From Neocallimastix lanati (nom. inval.) (taxonomy: Eukaryota > Neocallimastigomycota > Neocallimastigomycetes > Neocallimastigales > Neocallimastigaceae): DNA of 35,000 nt. The notes under the pieces were generated by a model, which saw only the letters and a list, made by a program, of their open reading frames with translations, searched no databases and was not told the origin of the DNA. This document shows, piece by piece, positions 10,197 through 19,571 of this stretch. The position numbers and the translations under genes are program-made. The stretch spans positions 800,001-835,000 of the forward strand of contig JACVTC010000031.1 in the NCBI GenBank assembly GCA_016946835.1. Direction: 5' to 3'. Positions within the stretch are counted from its first letter, which is position 1. Each line of letters starts with the position of its first letter.

Positions 10197-12120
10197 GTTT
10201 ATAGTATATTATACATAGAGTATATAATAGATAATATATAAAATAAATTACATAATAAACTTTTTATTTAATTAATAAAAAAAAAAACAAAATAATTAAT
10301 GGATTAATGGATTAATTAATTAAAAAAATGTAATTAATATTAAAGAATAATAGATTAATTATAAAAAAAAAAACAGATTAGATGGTTTAATATGAATTAA
10401 TAGATATATTAATTTAATAGTAATCATAATCATAATAAAAAGCTCACTCTACTTAATGACTTTATAAAATTATTTATTATTATTTATTAATAATAATAAT
10501 AATAATAGTAATAATTTATCATTTTTATTTTTTTTTTATCTTTAAGAAGTTGGTATCTATTTTATTTTATTATTTCTTTTTTCTTTATTCTGATATGGAG
10601 AGAATCCCATTTTTTTTAACATGAACCTGAAAACCATCAATCTCTAAAAGATATACTATTAAAGATTAGCCGCATCATTTTTTTATTTTAATTTTTATTT
10701 TTATTTTTATTCATTATTTTTTTATTATTATTTTTTTATTTTTTATTTTTTATTTTATTAATTATTATTATTATATTTTAAATTACGTTTAATAATTTAA
10801 ATAATGAAACATTCAAAACAAAAAAATTGTTTTTTTTTTTTTTTAAATAAAAATTAAATAAAAATTAATAATTATAAATTTGATTATTAATACTAAATAA
10901 ATATAAATATAAATGTAAATGTAAATATACTCATAATTATAATTATAATTATAAATTATAATAAATTTTATTTAATTATTTTTTATTTTATTTTATTTTA
11001 TTTTAAGTTTTATTTTTAAATATGATTTTCATAGAGTTTCATTAATTTATTAATTTAAAAAAGTTTAAAACAATATTTTCCATTATTTTTTTTTTTTTTG
11101 TATTTTTTTGTTTCATTTTATTACTATTCCTTTTTTTTTTTTTATAAAAAAAAATATATATATATATTTTATTTTTAAAAGTGGACTTTTAATTTATTTT
11201 AAAGTTCCATTGAACCTTCATTAAATTCAATATATATTCAATATATAATTTATACTTTTTAGGATAGAATACCCTATATTTATATATTTTATTCTATTTT
11301 ATTCTATCTTATCCTATTCTTTCCTTTTTTTTTTTTTTTAAAGTTTAAATGACTATTAATATATTATTAAATAAAAAAAAAAAAAAAATGAAAAAATGAA
11401 AAAAAGTACTAGTAATAATAGTAGTGGAGTAGTAGTATTATATTATTAATATTATTAATATTATTCAAATTAATTAAAATATATATATGTATATATATAA
11501 AATAAAGTAAGTAGGAGTGAAGAGAGGAGTGGAAGTGAATAAAGTTATATAAAAAAAAATAAAAAAAAAAGAAAGTTAATTGTATATTACTAATATAATA
11601 ATATATAATATATATAATATATAGCATAAATTATATAATAATAAATAAATAAATATATAAATAAATAGATCATCCTTTATATATTAATGAATAGAATAGA
11701 ATAAAAAATTATTCAATTATTGTCTTTTTTTTTTTTTTTTTTTTTTATTTAAATAATTATAATTCATTATAAATTATTTAATCCTATTTAATTATATATA
11801 TTTTAAGAAATAGTATTGATGACTCTTATATTTTAGGATTCCTATTCCTCTTCATTGCTATATAAAAGATGAATTATTTAATTAGTATATATAATATATA
11901 GTTATAATATAATATATATTATATAATTTTTTTTTTCTATTACTAATAAATAATATAGAGATGATGATTTTAATTATTCACATTAATGAATTCAAATACC
12001 ATCTTTTTTTTTTTTTTTTTTTTTTTTTGATATTAAATCCTTTCTCCTTCCTCTTTTTTATAAAAGTATTAATTTTATTTATGCAAGTATTAATTTTATA
12101 AGTTAAAAAATTTTAATACG

Positions 12121-12166
<46 letters not shown>

Positions 12167-12255
12167 TAAGATACAAAGATACGAAGATAATAAGATAATG
12201 AATAATAGCACAAAGATAAAACTAAGATAGAAATAATAAAAAAAATTTTATTTTT

Positions 12256-12286
<31 letters not shown>

Positions 12287-12780
12287 GATAATCATAAAAG
12301 AAACCGTTATTTAAAGAAATATCAAAATTTATATATATATGTCAATTTTATTATTTATTTTAATTTTTTTTTTCTTTATAAATTATATATATAATTAATA
12401 ATTAAAAAAAAATTAATACGTGTTATTTTTATTTACTTTTATATATATAAAAAATGCTGACTCCTCAAAAAAAAAAAATAATAATAATAAAATTAAATAA
12501 ATAAATTTAAATTTAAATAAATAAAAGTAACTAAATAAAATAAATAAATTCAAAAAAAGTTTATTATTATAAAAAAAAAATAAATAAATAAAATATAATA
12601 AAATTTTTATTTTTTTTTTTTTTTTTTTTTTTTTATTATTCTTTAATTTAAAATATTAAAAATTAAAAATTGATATAGAGATTTAATTCATTATTGAATT
12701 AAAGATATTAAAATATTTTATATTTATATAAAACTTTAATATTTTTATATATTTTATATATTTAAAAAAAAAAAAATTAA

Positions 12781-12848
12781 TAATTTCAATTAAATATAAA
12801 ATATATTTAAAAAATAATTTCAATTAAATATAAAATATATTTAAAAAA
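12781..12848. repeat. Tandem duplication, 34-bp unit, two copies
   Basis: Two identical adjacent 34-bp copies at 12781-12814 and 12815-12848, each beginning TAATTTCAATTAAATATAAA. Confidence 0.85.
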
Positions 12849-12957
12849 TAATATTAATATTAATAATAATAATAATAATAATAAAATTTGATATAAAGTT
12901 TAATTAATAAATAATCTGGAAAAAGTTTAATAATTAATAAAATATATATATATATAA

Positions 12958-13330
12958 AAAAAAAAACTGTCTTATGCAATGGTTTTTTACTGGATTGAAT
13001 GCAAATATATATATCTAAATAATTTATACTAATCCCATAACATATTCTGTATTTTTTTTTAAATCTTATATTTATAATAGTTTAATTCATTTAAATAAAT
13101 AATATACTATTTATATTAAATATGAATAGTAATCATTATTTAAAAAGGATTCAGAAAGGGCTGAGGTTAGACAATGGTTAAAAAATGTATTTATTAAATA
13201 CGTTTAATTGCAGAAAAAGAAATAATTAATTTTTATTAAATAGTTTATAGGGTTTATAGGGTTAGTAAAACTTTTATTCATTGAATGAAGTCTTTCTAAT
13301 AAAACCAATTTTTTCATTATAATATTTAAG
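12958..13330. other. Complex-sequence island of unknown nature
   Basis: This stretch is much less repetitive than its surroundings. It contains a short plus-strand open stretch (about 13133-13207) reading KDSERAEVRQWLKNVFIKYV before a stop, which looks protein-like but has no Met start and no recognised family. TTTATAGGG is repeated nearby (about 13240-13262). It could be an eroded gene or transposon fragment; nothing firmer can be said. Confidence 0.3.
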
Positions 13331-14564
13331 AAATCTTTTTAATGAGATAATATGAAAAAGATAAATTAAAGAAATAAAATAAAAGAGATATAAAAAAAAA
13401 ATTTTTTTTTTAAAGAAATTGGCTTTTATATATATAAATAGTATCAAGAGTAAAAAATAAGTATTAAATATATGGATTTCAATTCATGATATTAATGCTC
13501 ATGAGTCTATTCAAACTATCATTAATATTATTATTTTTTAGACAATAAAAAAAAAAAAAAAAAAAAGAAAAAAGAATAATAGATGGAATTATATGGATTT
13601 AAAATAGTAGTGCTTATCTTTTTATTATTCAATAATAAGTTCGAATCTATTATAAATGATTATTTTTAATTCTTTATCGAATCTATCAAAATTCTAAATA
13701 AGATATATATTTCATATAGATCGATAGATAAATAAATTATATAAAGAATACATCATTAATTTCTTTTAAAAATAAAAATAAAGGATTGAATCTATTTTTT
13801 AAATTTTTGAAAAAAAAAAATTTTTTTTTAAATTTTTACACCATTGACTTTTTTTTTTCTTTTTTTAATGATTTGAATTGGTTTTTTTTTTTATATTTAT
13901 TGAATTATTACTATTCATTATTATAATTTTATATTTATATTTATATTTATTTTTATTATTATTTTTTTTTTTATTAAATAAAAAAAAATAAAAGTATTTT
14001 ATTAATAAAAATTAAGAATCAATAATAAAAATTTTTTTTTTTGAAATTAAAAAATATATATAAATAAATAAATAAATAAAAATAAAATAAAATAAAAAAT
14101 GTTACATTTACAATTTCCATATCGAGTAAAATACCAAGAAATGTACATTGTACATTTTTGAGTTTAAACTATTTTTTTATTTTATTTTTTTTTTTATAAA
14201 AGTTTTATTAACGGAAAAACAATAATGAAATACAATATACTACATTTATATGTATTGAGTTAAATTTAAGATCTATGTATATTGTATATTTAATAGTAAA
14301 TATATAAATAAATATACAGAATATATATTAATAGTTTAATTGAAGCTAATAGAATTTTTAAATTAAAAAAAAAAAAAGTACAAAAAAATATAGATTAAAT
14401 GAAAAAAAAAAAAAAAAAATAAATAAAAAACAAATAATAATCATAATCATAATCATAATAATAGATATTAATAATAAAAAATAATACTAATAAAAAATAA
14501 TCAGAGATAATAGTACTAATAATAATACTAACACTGATACTAACAATAATAGTAATAATAATGA

Positions 14565-14568
14565 TACA

Positions 14569-14620
<52 letters not shown>

Positions 14621-14622
14621 TA

Positions 14623-14674
<52 letters not shown>
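14565..14674. repeat. (TAA)n trinucleotide microsatellite
   Basis: About 35 units of TAA/AAT with one interruption (TATAAATAA) near 14620. It reads as poly-Ile on the minus strand, which is not a real gene. Confidence 0.95.
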
Positions 14675-14680
<6 letters not shown>

Positions 14681-14841
14681 AATTCCAAACATAAAAATAG
14701 AATAATAAAGAAAGTTTGTAATATTTTTATTTCTCCACTACAATGATAATCTCATGATTATTTGATTATTTTGATGATTATTTACTATTATTATTTATCA
14801 ATAATCTTTTTTTTATTAATGATTATTATTTATTATTATTT

Positions 14842-15195
14842 ATTATTTATTAATAAATACACTTTTTTATTATTTATTATTTATTATTTACTATTTATTA
14901 CTCAATTATTTATTATTTATTATTATTTATTATTTATTATTTATTATTTATTATTTATTATTTATTATTTATTATTTATTATTTATTATTTATTATTTAT
15001 TATTTATTATTTATTAATTATTAATTATTAATTATTATTTATTATTTATTATTTATTATTTATTATTTATTATTTATTATTTATTATTTATTATTTATTA
15101 TTTATTATTTATTATTTATTATTTATTATTTATTATTTATTATTTATTATTCAATTATTTATTATTTATTATTTATTATTTATTATTTATTATCA
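14842..15195 (+). repeat. (TTATTTA)n 7-bp array, left arm of an inverted pair
   Basis: Long runs of the heptamer TTATTTA are interrupted by CAATTATT and AATTATTAATTATT. On the left lies the motif TTTATTAATAAATACACTTTTTTATT (14844 on, split here as TTTATTAATAAATAC then ACTTTTTTATT). A near-copy of that motif flanks the array at 17638-18050 in the opposite orientation, so the two arrays are related beyond the heptamer. Confidence 0.9.
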
Positions 15196-16468
15196 TTATT
15201 ATTATTATGCTTTGCAATTTTTTTTTATCTAATTGGGTGGATTTTTTTATTTATAGAATTTTTTATTTATTTATTTTTTATTTATTTGAATTATATATAT
15301 ATATATACATAATTTTTTATTTTTATTTTTGTTATTTATTCTTATTTGTGTTCATCATTAAATTCTTTTTTTTTTTTTTTTTTTTTAATTTTCGTTATTG
15401 CTAATTATTATTTTTGTTATTTTCGTGATGGTGTGAAATTCCTTTCTTCTTTCTTTCTACTCACCGCAACGAAAAGTTAAAAGTAAAAAAAAAGAAAAAG
15501 ACCCCCTTATAGGAATAATTATGAATAAAGTTATATCCAATGATTTAAAAGGAAATATTATATATATATTAGCATTAATACTTTATTTCTTTTTTAATAT
15601 ATACAAATATAAAAATAATTATTAAAATAAATAATTATTTACATTTCCATATGATATGGAAATGTAAAAAATATAATATAATAAATAATAAATGAAATAG
15701 AAATGAAATAGAATCCTTAATTAAAGAAATAAATTCAATTATATAGAATTAATATATATAATTGTATTATTGCTATGTATTCTCTTTCGATTGAATAATA
15801 GTATTTCCATATTTATGATTTACTAATAAATAACTCTTTTTGATTATTTTACTATTTATTTATAAATACTATTTTAATCATTTATTATGTTTCATAAAAT
15901 ATAAAAACGTTTATTTATTTGGGTTTTTTATATATTTTAAGTTAAATTAAACCTTATTTCAAAAAAATAACCTTTTAATTAATTTAACCATATTTATGCA
16001 TTATTAAAAATATTAAATATAATGATGAAGGAAAAATAGTACAAAATATAATATTCAATATATTTTGTATATATGCTGTATGTATATAATAAATTAATAA
16101 GTTAAGTTTAATTCAAATTTACAATTATATAATATATTGAATTATAAATAAGGAAAAGGATTTAGTTTTATAAATATTTATATAAATCAAAAAAGTTTAA
16201 TTTTTATTTATTTATTTATTTATATAGTTATTTATTCAGTTAATTATTATTTATTTATTTAGTTATTCATTTAAGTATTATTAATGATGGATGATGGAAT
16301 AATAAATATTCTTTTTATCTATTTATTATTATTATTACAGATATTATTATATTATTCCTATTTATTTATTTATTTATTTTTTTTAATTTTTTAGTTTTTG
16401 GTTACTTATCAGATAAACATAAAAAATAATTAAACTAATGAAAAGTAAATAATAACAAAGACAAAAAT
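15196..16468. other. AT-rich spacer with a GC-richer island and a perfect palindrome
   Basis: At 15423-15520 there is an island of more complex sequence with CTCACCGCAACG and a purine run ending in GACCCCC; no gene is recognised. A perfect palindrome lies at 15638-15668. From about 16200 to 16480 there are TTTA repeats leading to the retrotransposon insertion. Confidence 0.6.
15638..15668. repeat. Perfect 15-bp inverted repeat with 1-nt centre
   Basis: The arms TTTACATTTCCATAT and its exact reverse complement flank a single G at 15653. The CC and GG bases make this less likely to be a chance AT palindrome. Whether it is a protein-binding site or a structural element is unknown. Confidence 0.85.
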
Positions 16469-16473
16469 TAAAT
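16469..16473. repeat. Target-site duplication, left copy (TAAAT)
   Basis: TAAAT immediately abuts the left LTR end and is repeated at 17402-17406 immediately after the right LTR. Five-bp duplications are standard for LTR-retrotransposon integrases. Confidence 0.85.
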
Positions 16474-16701
16474 TTTTAGAAGGTAAAAATGGGTTTTATG
16501 ATAAATGTTTATTATGTATTAATAACTAACCTCAGATTTACAATTAAAGTAAAACCAGTTCTATTTATACAAGAACTGTGGCTAAATTTAGATACATGTT
16601 AATTTATTTAATTAATGTATTACATAATATGATTCGTATATTCATATTAATTTAATCTAATTTAACATTTATTTATATATCATAAATTTCTACTTCTAAC
16701 A
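16474..16701 (-). repeat. 3' LTR (228 bp)
   Basis: It matches the copy at 17174-17401 base for base. It ends, on the plus strand, in CTTCTAACA followed by the polypurine tract complement. Terminal inverted repeats TGTTAGAAG/CTTCTAAAA match at eight of nine positions. Confidence 0.93.
16561..16569 (-). promoter_or_regulatory. TATA box in the 3' LTR
   Basis: TATAAATAG on the element strand matches the TATA consensus. It sits between inverted hexamers AGTTCT (16557-16562) and AGAACT (16572-16577). In the 5' LTR copy the same element would position element transcription. Confidence 0.6.
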
Positions 16702-16710
16702 TTCCCCCTC
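16702..16710 (-). other. Polypurine tract of the LTR element
   Basis: GAGGGGGAA on the element strand directly precedes the 3' LTR start TGTTAG. This is the expected place and composition for the RNase H-resistant plus-strand primer. The G5 run stands out strongly in this AT-rich window. Confidence 0.85.
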
Positions 16711-17131
16711 AAACTTGATTTTCTGTTTATACAAAAATCTAGTTTGCTTCAAAGAAGTTTAAATTTATTTAGTTTTATATTATAAGTGCCGACTACGATG
16801 AATTTTTCATACAAGTTTATTTTTTGTCCCTTCATTGATAATTTATATTTGCTTTTTGGTTTAGCAATAACCATAATTTATATGTTTTGTGGATTAACAT
16901 TAACCATATTATTTTAGAGGTGACATTCTTGTTCGGTCTTACTAATTTCACATTTATTTTATGTGGGGGTAATGTCCTTTCCTTTTTGTAATCATTGAGC
17001 TAGTTATGAAGGCTAGTAGTTCTTCTAAAATTCCGGCTATTATAGCTTTTGTAATATAGATTTAACTTCTTTATATTTTTTGATTAAGAGTCTTTTGTAA
17101 TTACCATTTTGAAATCTTCTATTACTTGTCA
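16711..17131 (-). other. Internal non-coding region of the LTR element
   Basis: About 420 bp between the polypurine tract and primer-binding region, more complex in composition than flanking DNA. Stops occur in every frame and no gag zinc knuckle or protease/integrase/RT motif is seen. It presumably carries packaging signals. A 12-bp sequence at 17082-17093 (GATTAAGAGTCT) repeats the start of the primer-binding site in inverse orientation. Confidence 0.75.
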
Positions 17132-17173
17132 GCTTCTTTCGCTCAGTTGATTAGAGTCTTGAGACTCTTAATC
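17132..17173 (-). other. Primer-binding region complementary to the 5' half of a tRNA-Lys(CUU)-like molecule
   Basis: Read on the plus strand, the 42 nt abutting the 5' LTR look like nucleotides 1 to about 40 of a tRNA. They comprise a 7-nt acceptor strand (GCTTCTT), a D arm (GCTCAGTTGATTAGAGT) and a 5' anticodon arm with loop CTCTTAA, anticodon CTT, as in tRNA-Lys(CUU). The match stops at the anticodon loop/stem border, exactly at the LTR. Conventional elements pair with the tRNA 3' end; Drosophila copia instead uses a tRNA fragment cut in the anticodon region, and this fits that mode. Oddities: GA replaces GG in the D loop, and there is one extra base between D stem and anticodon stem. It is not a tRNA gene because no 3' half follows. 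Confidence 0.75.
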
Positions 17174-17401
17174 TTTTAGAAGGTAAAAATGGGTTTTATG
17201 ATAAATGTTTATTATGTATTAATAACTAACCTCAGATTTACAATTAAAGTAAAACCAGTTCTATTTATACAAGAACTGTGGCTAAATTTAGATACATGTT
17301 AATTTATTTAATTAATGTATTACATAATATGATTCGTATATTCATATTAATTTAATCTAATTTAACATTTATTTATATATCATAAATTTCTACTTCTAAC
17401 A
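17174..17401 (-). repeat. 5' LTR (228 bp)
   Basis: Exact copy of 16474-16701, offset by 700 bp. It would drive transcription leftwards from the TATA box TATAAATAG at 17261-17269. It is bounded on the right by the TAAAT duplication. Confidence 0.93.
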
Positions 17402-17406
17402 TAAAT
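17402..17406. repeat. Target-site duplication, right copy (TAAAT)
   Basis: TAAAT directly after the 5' LTR end, matching 16469-16473. Because the target is itself AT-rich and contains TAAATAAAT, a chance five-base match is not negligible, but it falls exactly where the LTR boundaries predict. Confidence 0.8.
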
Positions 17407-17637
17407 AAATGAAAAAAAAAATGTGTAAAAAAGTACAAAGTAAAATAATTAATATTATTATTATTATTAATATTATAATAATAAAATAACAAATAGAAAG
17501 TAAAAAAAAAAAATTAATAATAATAAAATAAAAAAAAAAAAGTGTTACGTCACTTTTCAAAAAAAAAAAAAAAAAAAAAAAAAGATAATAATAAATAAAT
17601 ATGAAATATTTTTAATGAACTTATTCCTAATTCGTTT

Positions 17638-18050
17638 ATAAATAAATAATAAATAATAAATAATAAATAATAAATAATAAATAATAAATAATAAATAATA
17701 AATAATAAATAATAAATAATAAATAATAAATAATAAATAATAAATAATAAATAATAAATAATAAATAATAAATAATAAATAATTGAATAATAAATAATAA
17801 ATAATTGAATAATAAATAATAAATAATAAATAATAAATAATAAATAATAAATAATAAATAATAAATAATAAATAATAAATAATAAATAATAAATAATAAA
17901 TAATAAATAATAAATAATAAATAATAAATAATAAATAATAAATAATAAATAATTGAATAATAATAAATAAATAAAAAGAGTATTTATTAATAAATAGAAT
18001 AATAATAAATAAATAAAAAGAGTATTTATTAATAAATAATTGAATAATAA
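17638..18050 (-). repeat. (TAAATAA)n 7-bp array, right arm of the inverted pair, plus a 42-bp duplication
   Basis: The complement of the 14842-15195 array, with the same type of interruption (AATTGAATAAT). At its right end a 42-bp unit containing AGAGTATTTATTAATAAATA is present twice (17955-17996 and 17997-18038); it matches the left arm's flank in reverse. Open frames here are repeat shadows, since a 7-bp period without stops is open over long distances. Confidence 0.9.
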
Positions 18051-18608
18051 ATAATACAATAAAAAAAAAAAGTAATATGTATTAATTTATGGAATAAAAA
18101 AAAAATTAAGGTGTTCATCATTTTTATAATATTATATAAAATATGAAAAAATATTATTATAATATATACTCTTTATATATTAATTTGTATTATCGAATTT
18201 TAATTTTTTAATTATTTTAATTATATGGAATACAAATATATTAAAAATTAAAAAGAAAAAAAAATGAATGGCTAAGAAAAAAGGAAAAAATTTTTTCAGA
18301 TCAATTGGTTAGAAGCAATCATTGGATAAAAATTAACTCTAATCTGTTTATTTACTTCCATTTTCATTAATTTAAATGTAAAAAATAAAAATAGATATTT
18401 TTGATAAAAAAAGTAAATGAACAAAAAAAATAAATAAATTTTTATTAGTCTAAATTAAGATTAAATTTATTTATTATTTATTATTTTAATATTATTAGTA
18501 CTATTAATATTTATTTATTATTTATTATTCTATTATTTATTTTTTATTATTTATTATTGATATTATTAATAATTAATTAATATTTGTTATTTATTATTTA
18601 AATATTCA
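18051..18608. other. AT-rich spacer
   Basis: No gene seen. Slightly more complex sequence lies at about 18270-18360 (AAGCAATCATTGGATAAAAA), without coding potential. Confidence 0.6.
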
Positions 18609-18896
18609 ACTAGTCAATTATCATTTATTATGATTTATTATTTATTTAATATTATATTTATATTTATATAATATTAAAAGATTATTCAACTATCATTTAT
18701 TATGATTTATTATTTATTTACTATTATATTTATATTTATATAATATTAAAAGATTATTCAACTATCATTTATTATGATTTATTATTTTTTTACTATTATA
18801 TTTATATTTATATAATATTAAAAGATTATTCAACTATCATTTATTATGATTTATTATTTATTTATTATTATATTTATATTTATATAATATTAAAAG
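18609..18896. repeat. 72-bp tandem repeat, four copies
   Basis: Units end in AATATTAAAAG at 18680, 18752, 18824 and 18896, exactly 72 bp apart, and start ATTATTCAACTATCATTTAT. The three right-hand copies differ at only a couple of bases. The leftmost is more diverged at its start. Confidence 0.92.
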
Positions 18897-19130
18897 ATCT
18901 TTGATCATCATTAATTTGGCAGTTAAAAAAAAATTTTTTTTTTAATAATAAAATAAAATATTTTATATATATTAGGATGTGAAACAGAACGATCATTAAA
19001 ATTTTAAAAAAAAAATTTAAAGAAATTTGGAAAATTTTTTGGAAAATGATGAGAAAATAAAATATAAAGTAAAATGGAATAAAATAAAGCAAAAATAATG
19101 ATTTTCCTTGAAATATTCAAAAAAAAAAAT

Positions 19131-19163
<33 letters not shown>

Positions 19164-19207
19164 AATAAGTGAATAAATAATTATTTTTACCTATTAATAC
19201 AAAAAAT

Positions 19208-19247
<40 letters not shown>

Positions 19248-19530
19248 GGATTATGGACTTCTATTCAATTTTTATTTTTTTTTTCCCCTAATGATGATTA
19301 TTATTACTAGAGAGTATTAATGATCTTTTTTTTTTTTTTTTTTAATTTGTTTTATTTTTATTTTTAAGTTCTCCCTTCAATTAACTTAACATGTTTATTT
19401 CTAATTTATTTATATGTTTATTTATTTATTTATTTATTATAAATTTAATTAGTTTAACTGAATATTCTATAAAAAAAAAAAAGATTTTATATAAAAATAC
19501 ATATATATACATATATTTTGTCTTTTGAAA

Positions 19531-19571
<41 letters not shown>

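Larger units (their letters stand above)
10197..14564. other. AT-rich intergenic desert with a few complex islands
   Basis: Mostly A/T runs. The 41-nt poly(A) at 12123-12163 is the longest homopolymer seen in the window. More complex sequence is confined to about 10585-10675 and 12958-13330, neither recognisable as a gene. No tRNA cloverleaf was found; the GTTCGAATC at about 13639 lacks the rest of one. Confidence 0.65.
16474..17401 (-). mobile_element. Miniature LTR retrotransposon (TRIM-like, copia-type features), intact ends, non-coding
   Basis: A 928-bp element with two 228-bp LTRs that match at every base, flanked by the 5-bp duplication TAAAT. Orientation is minus: the polypurine tract GAGGGGGAA abuts the LTR at 16474-16701 (so that is the 3' LTR), and the tRNA-complementary primer site abuts the LTR at 17174-17401 (5' LTR). 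LTR ends read TGTTAGAAG and CTTCTAAAA on the element strand, so the terminal dinucleotides are TG and AA, not TG and CA. The TGTTAGAAG start and the GAGGGGGAA tract resemble Ty1/copia elements. The internal 472 bp has no long open frame, no gag and no pol. It must rely on an autonomous partner for reverse transcriptase and integrase. Identical LTRs indicate recent insertion. An internally deleted autonomous element is the main alternative. Confidence 0.92.

Noticed and set aside
13632-13660. tRNA T arm (AGTTCGAATCTA)
   Set aside because: No partner stem for the acceptor, no D or anticodon arm at the right distance, and no pairing of the T stem.
14395-15404. Long Ile, Tyr/Leu/Phe open frames
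   Set aside because: Translations of (TAA)n and (TTATTTA)n microsatellites, homopolymer-like composition and no start context.
17132-17173. tRNA-Lys gene
   Set aside because: Only the 5' half is present; the sequence runs straight into the LTR with no variable loop, T arm or acceptor 3' strand, so it is a primer-binding site.
16474-17401. Simple tandem or assembly duplication of 228 bp
   Set aside because: Terminal inverted repeats, abutting polypurine tract and tRNA complement, and a 5-bp flanking duplication all fall at the predicted LTR boundaries.
17550-18059. 169-codon minus-strand frame of YYLLFI repeats
   Set aside because: A stop-free 7-bp tandem repeat is open in several frames; not coding.
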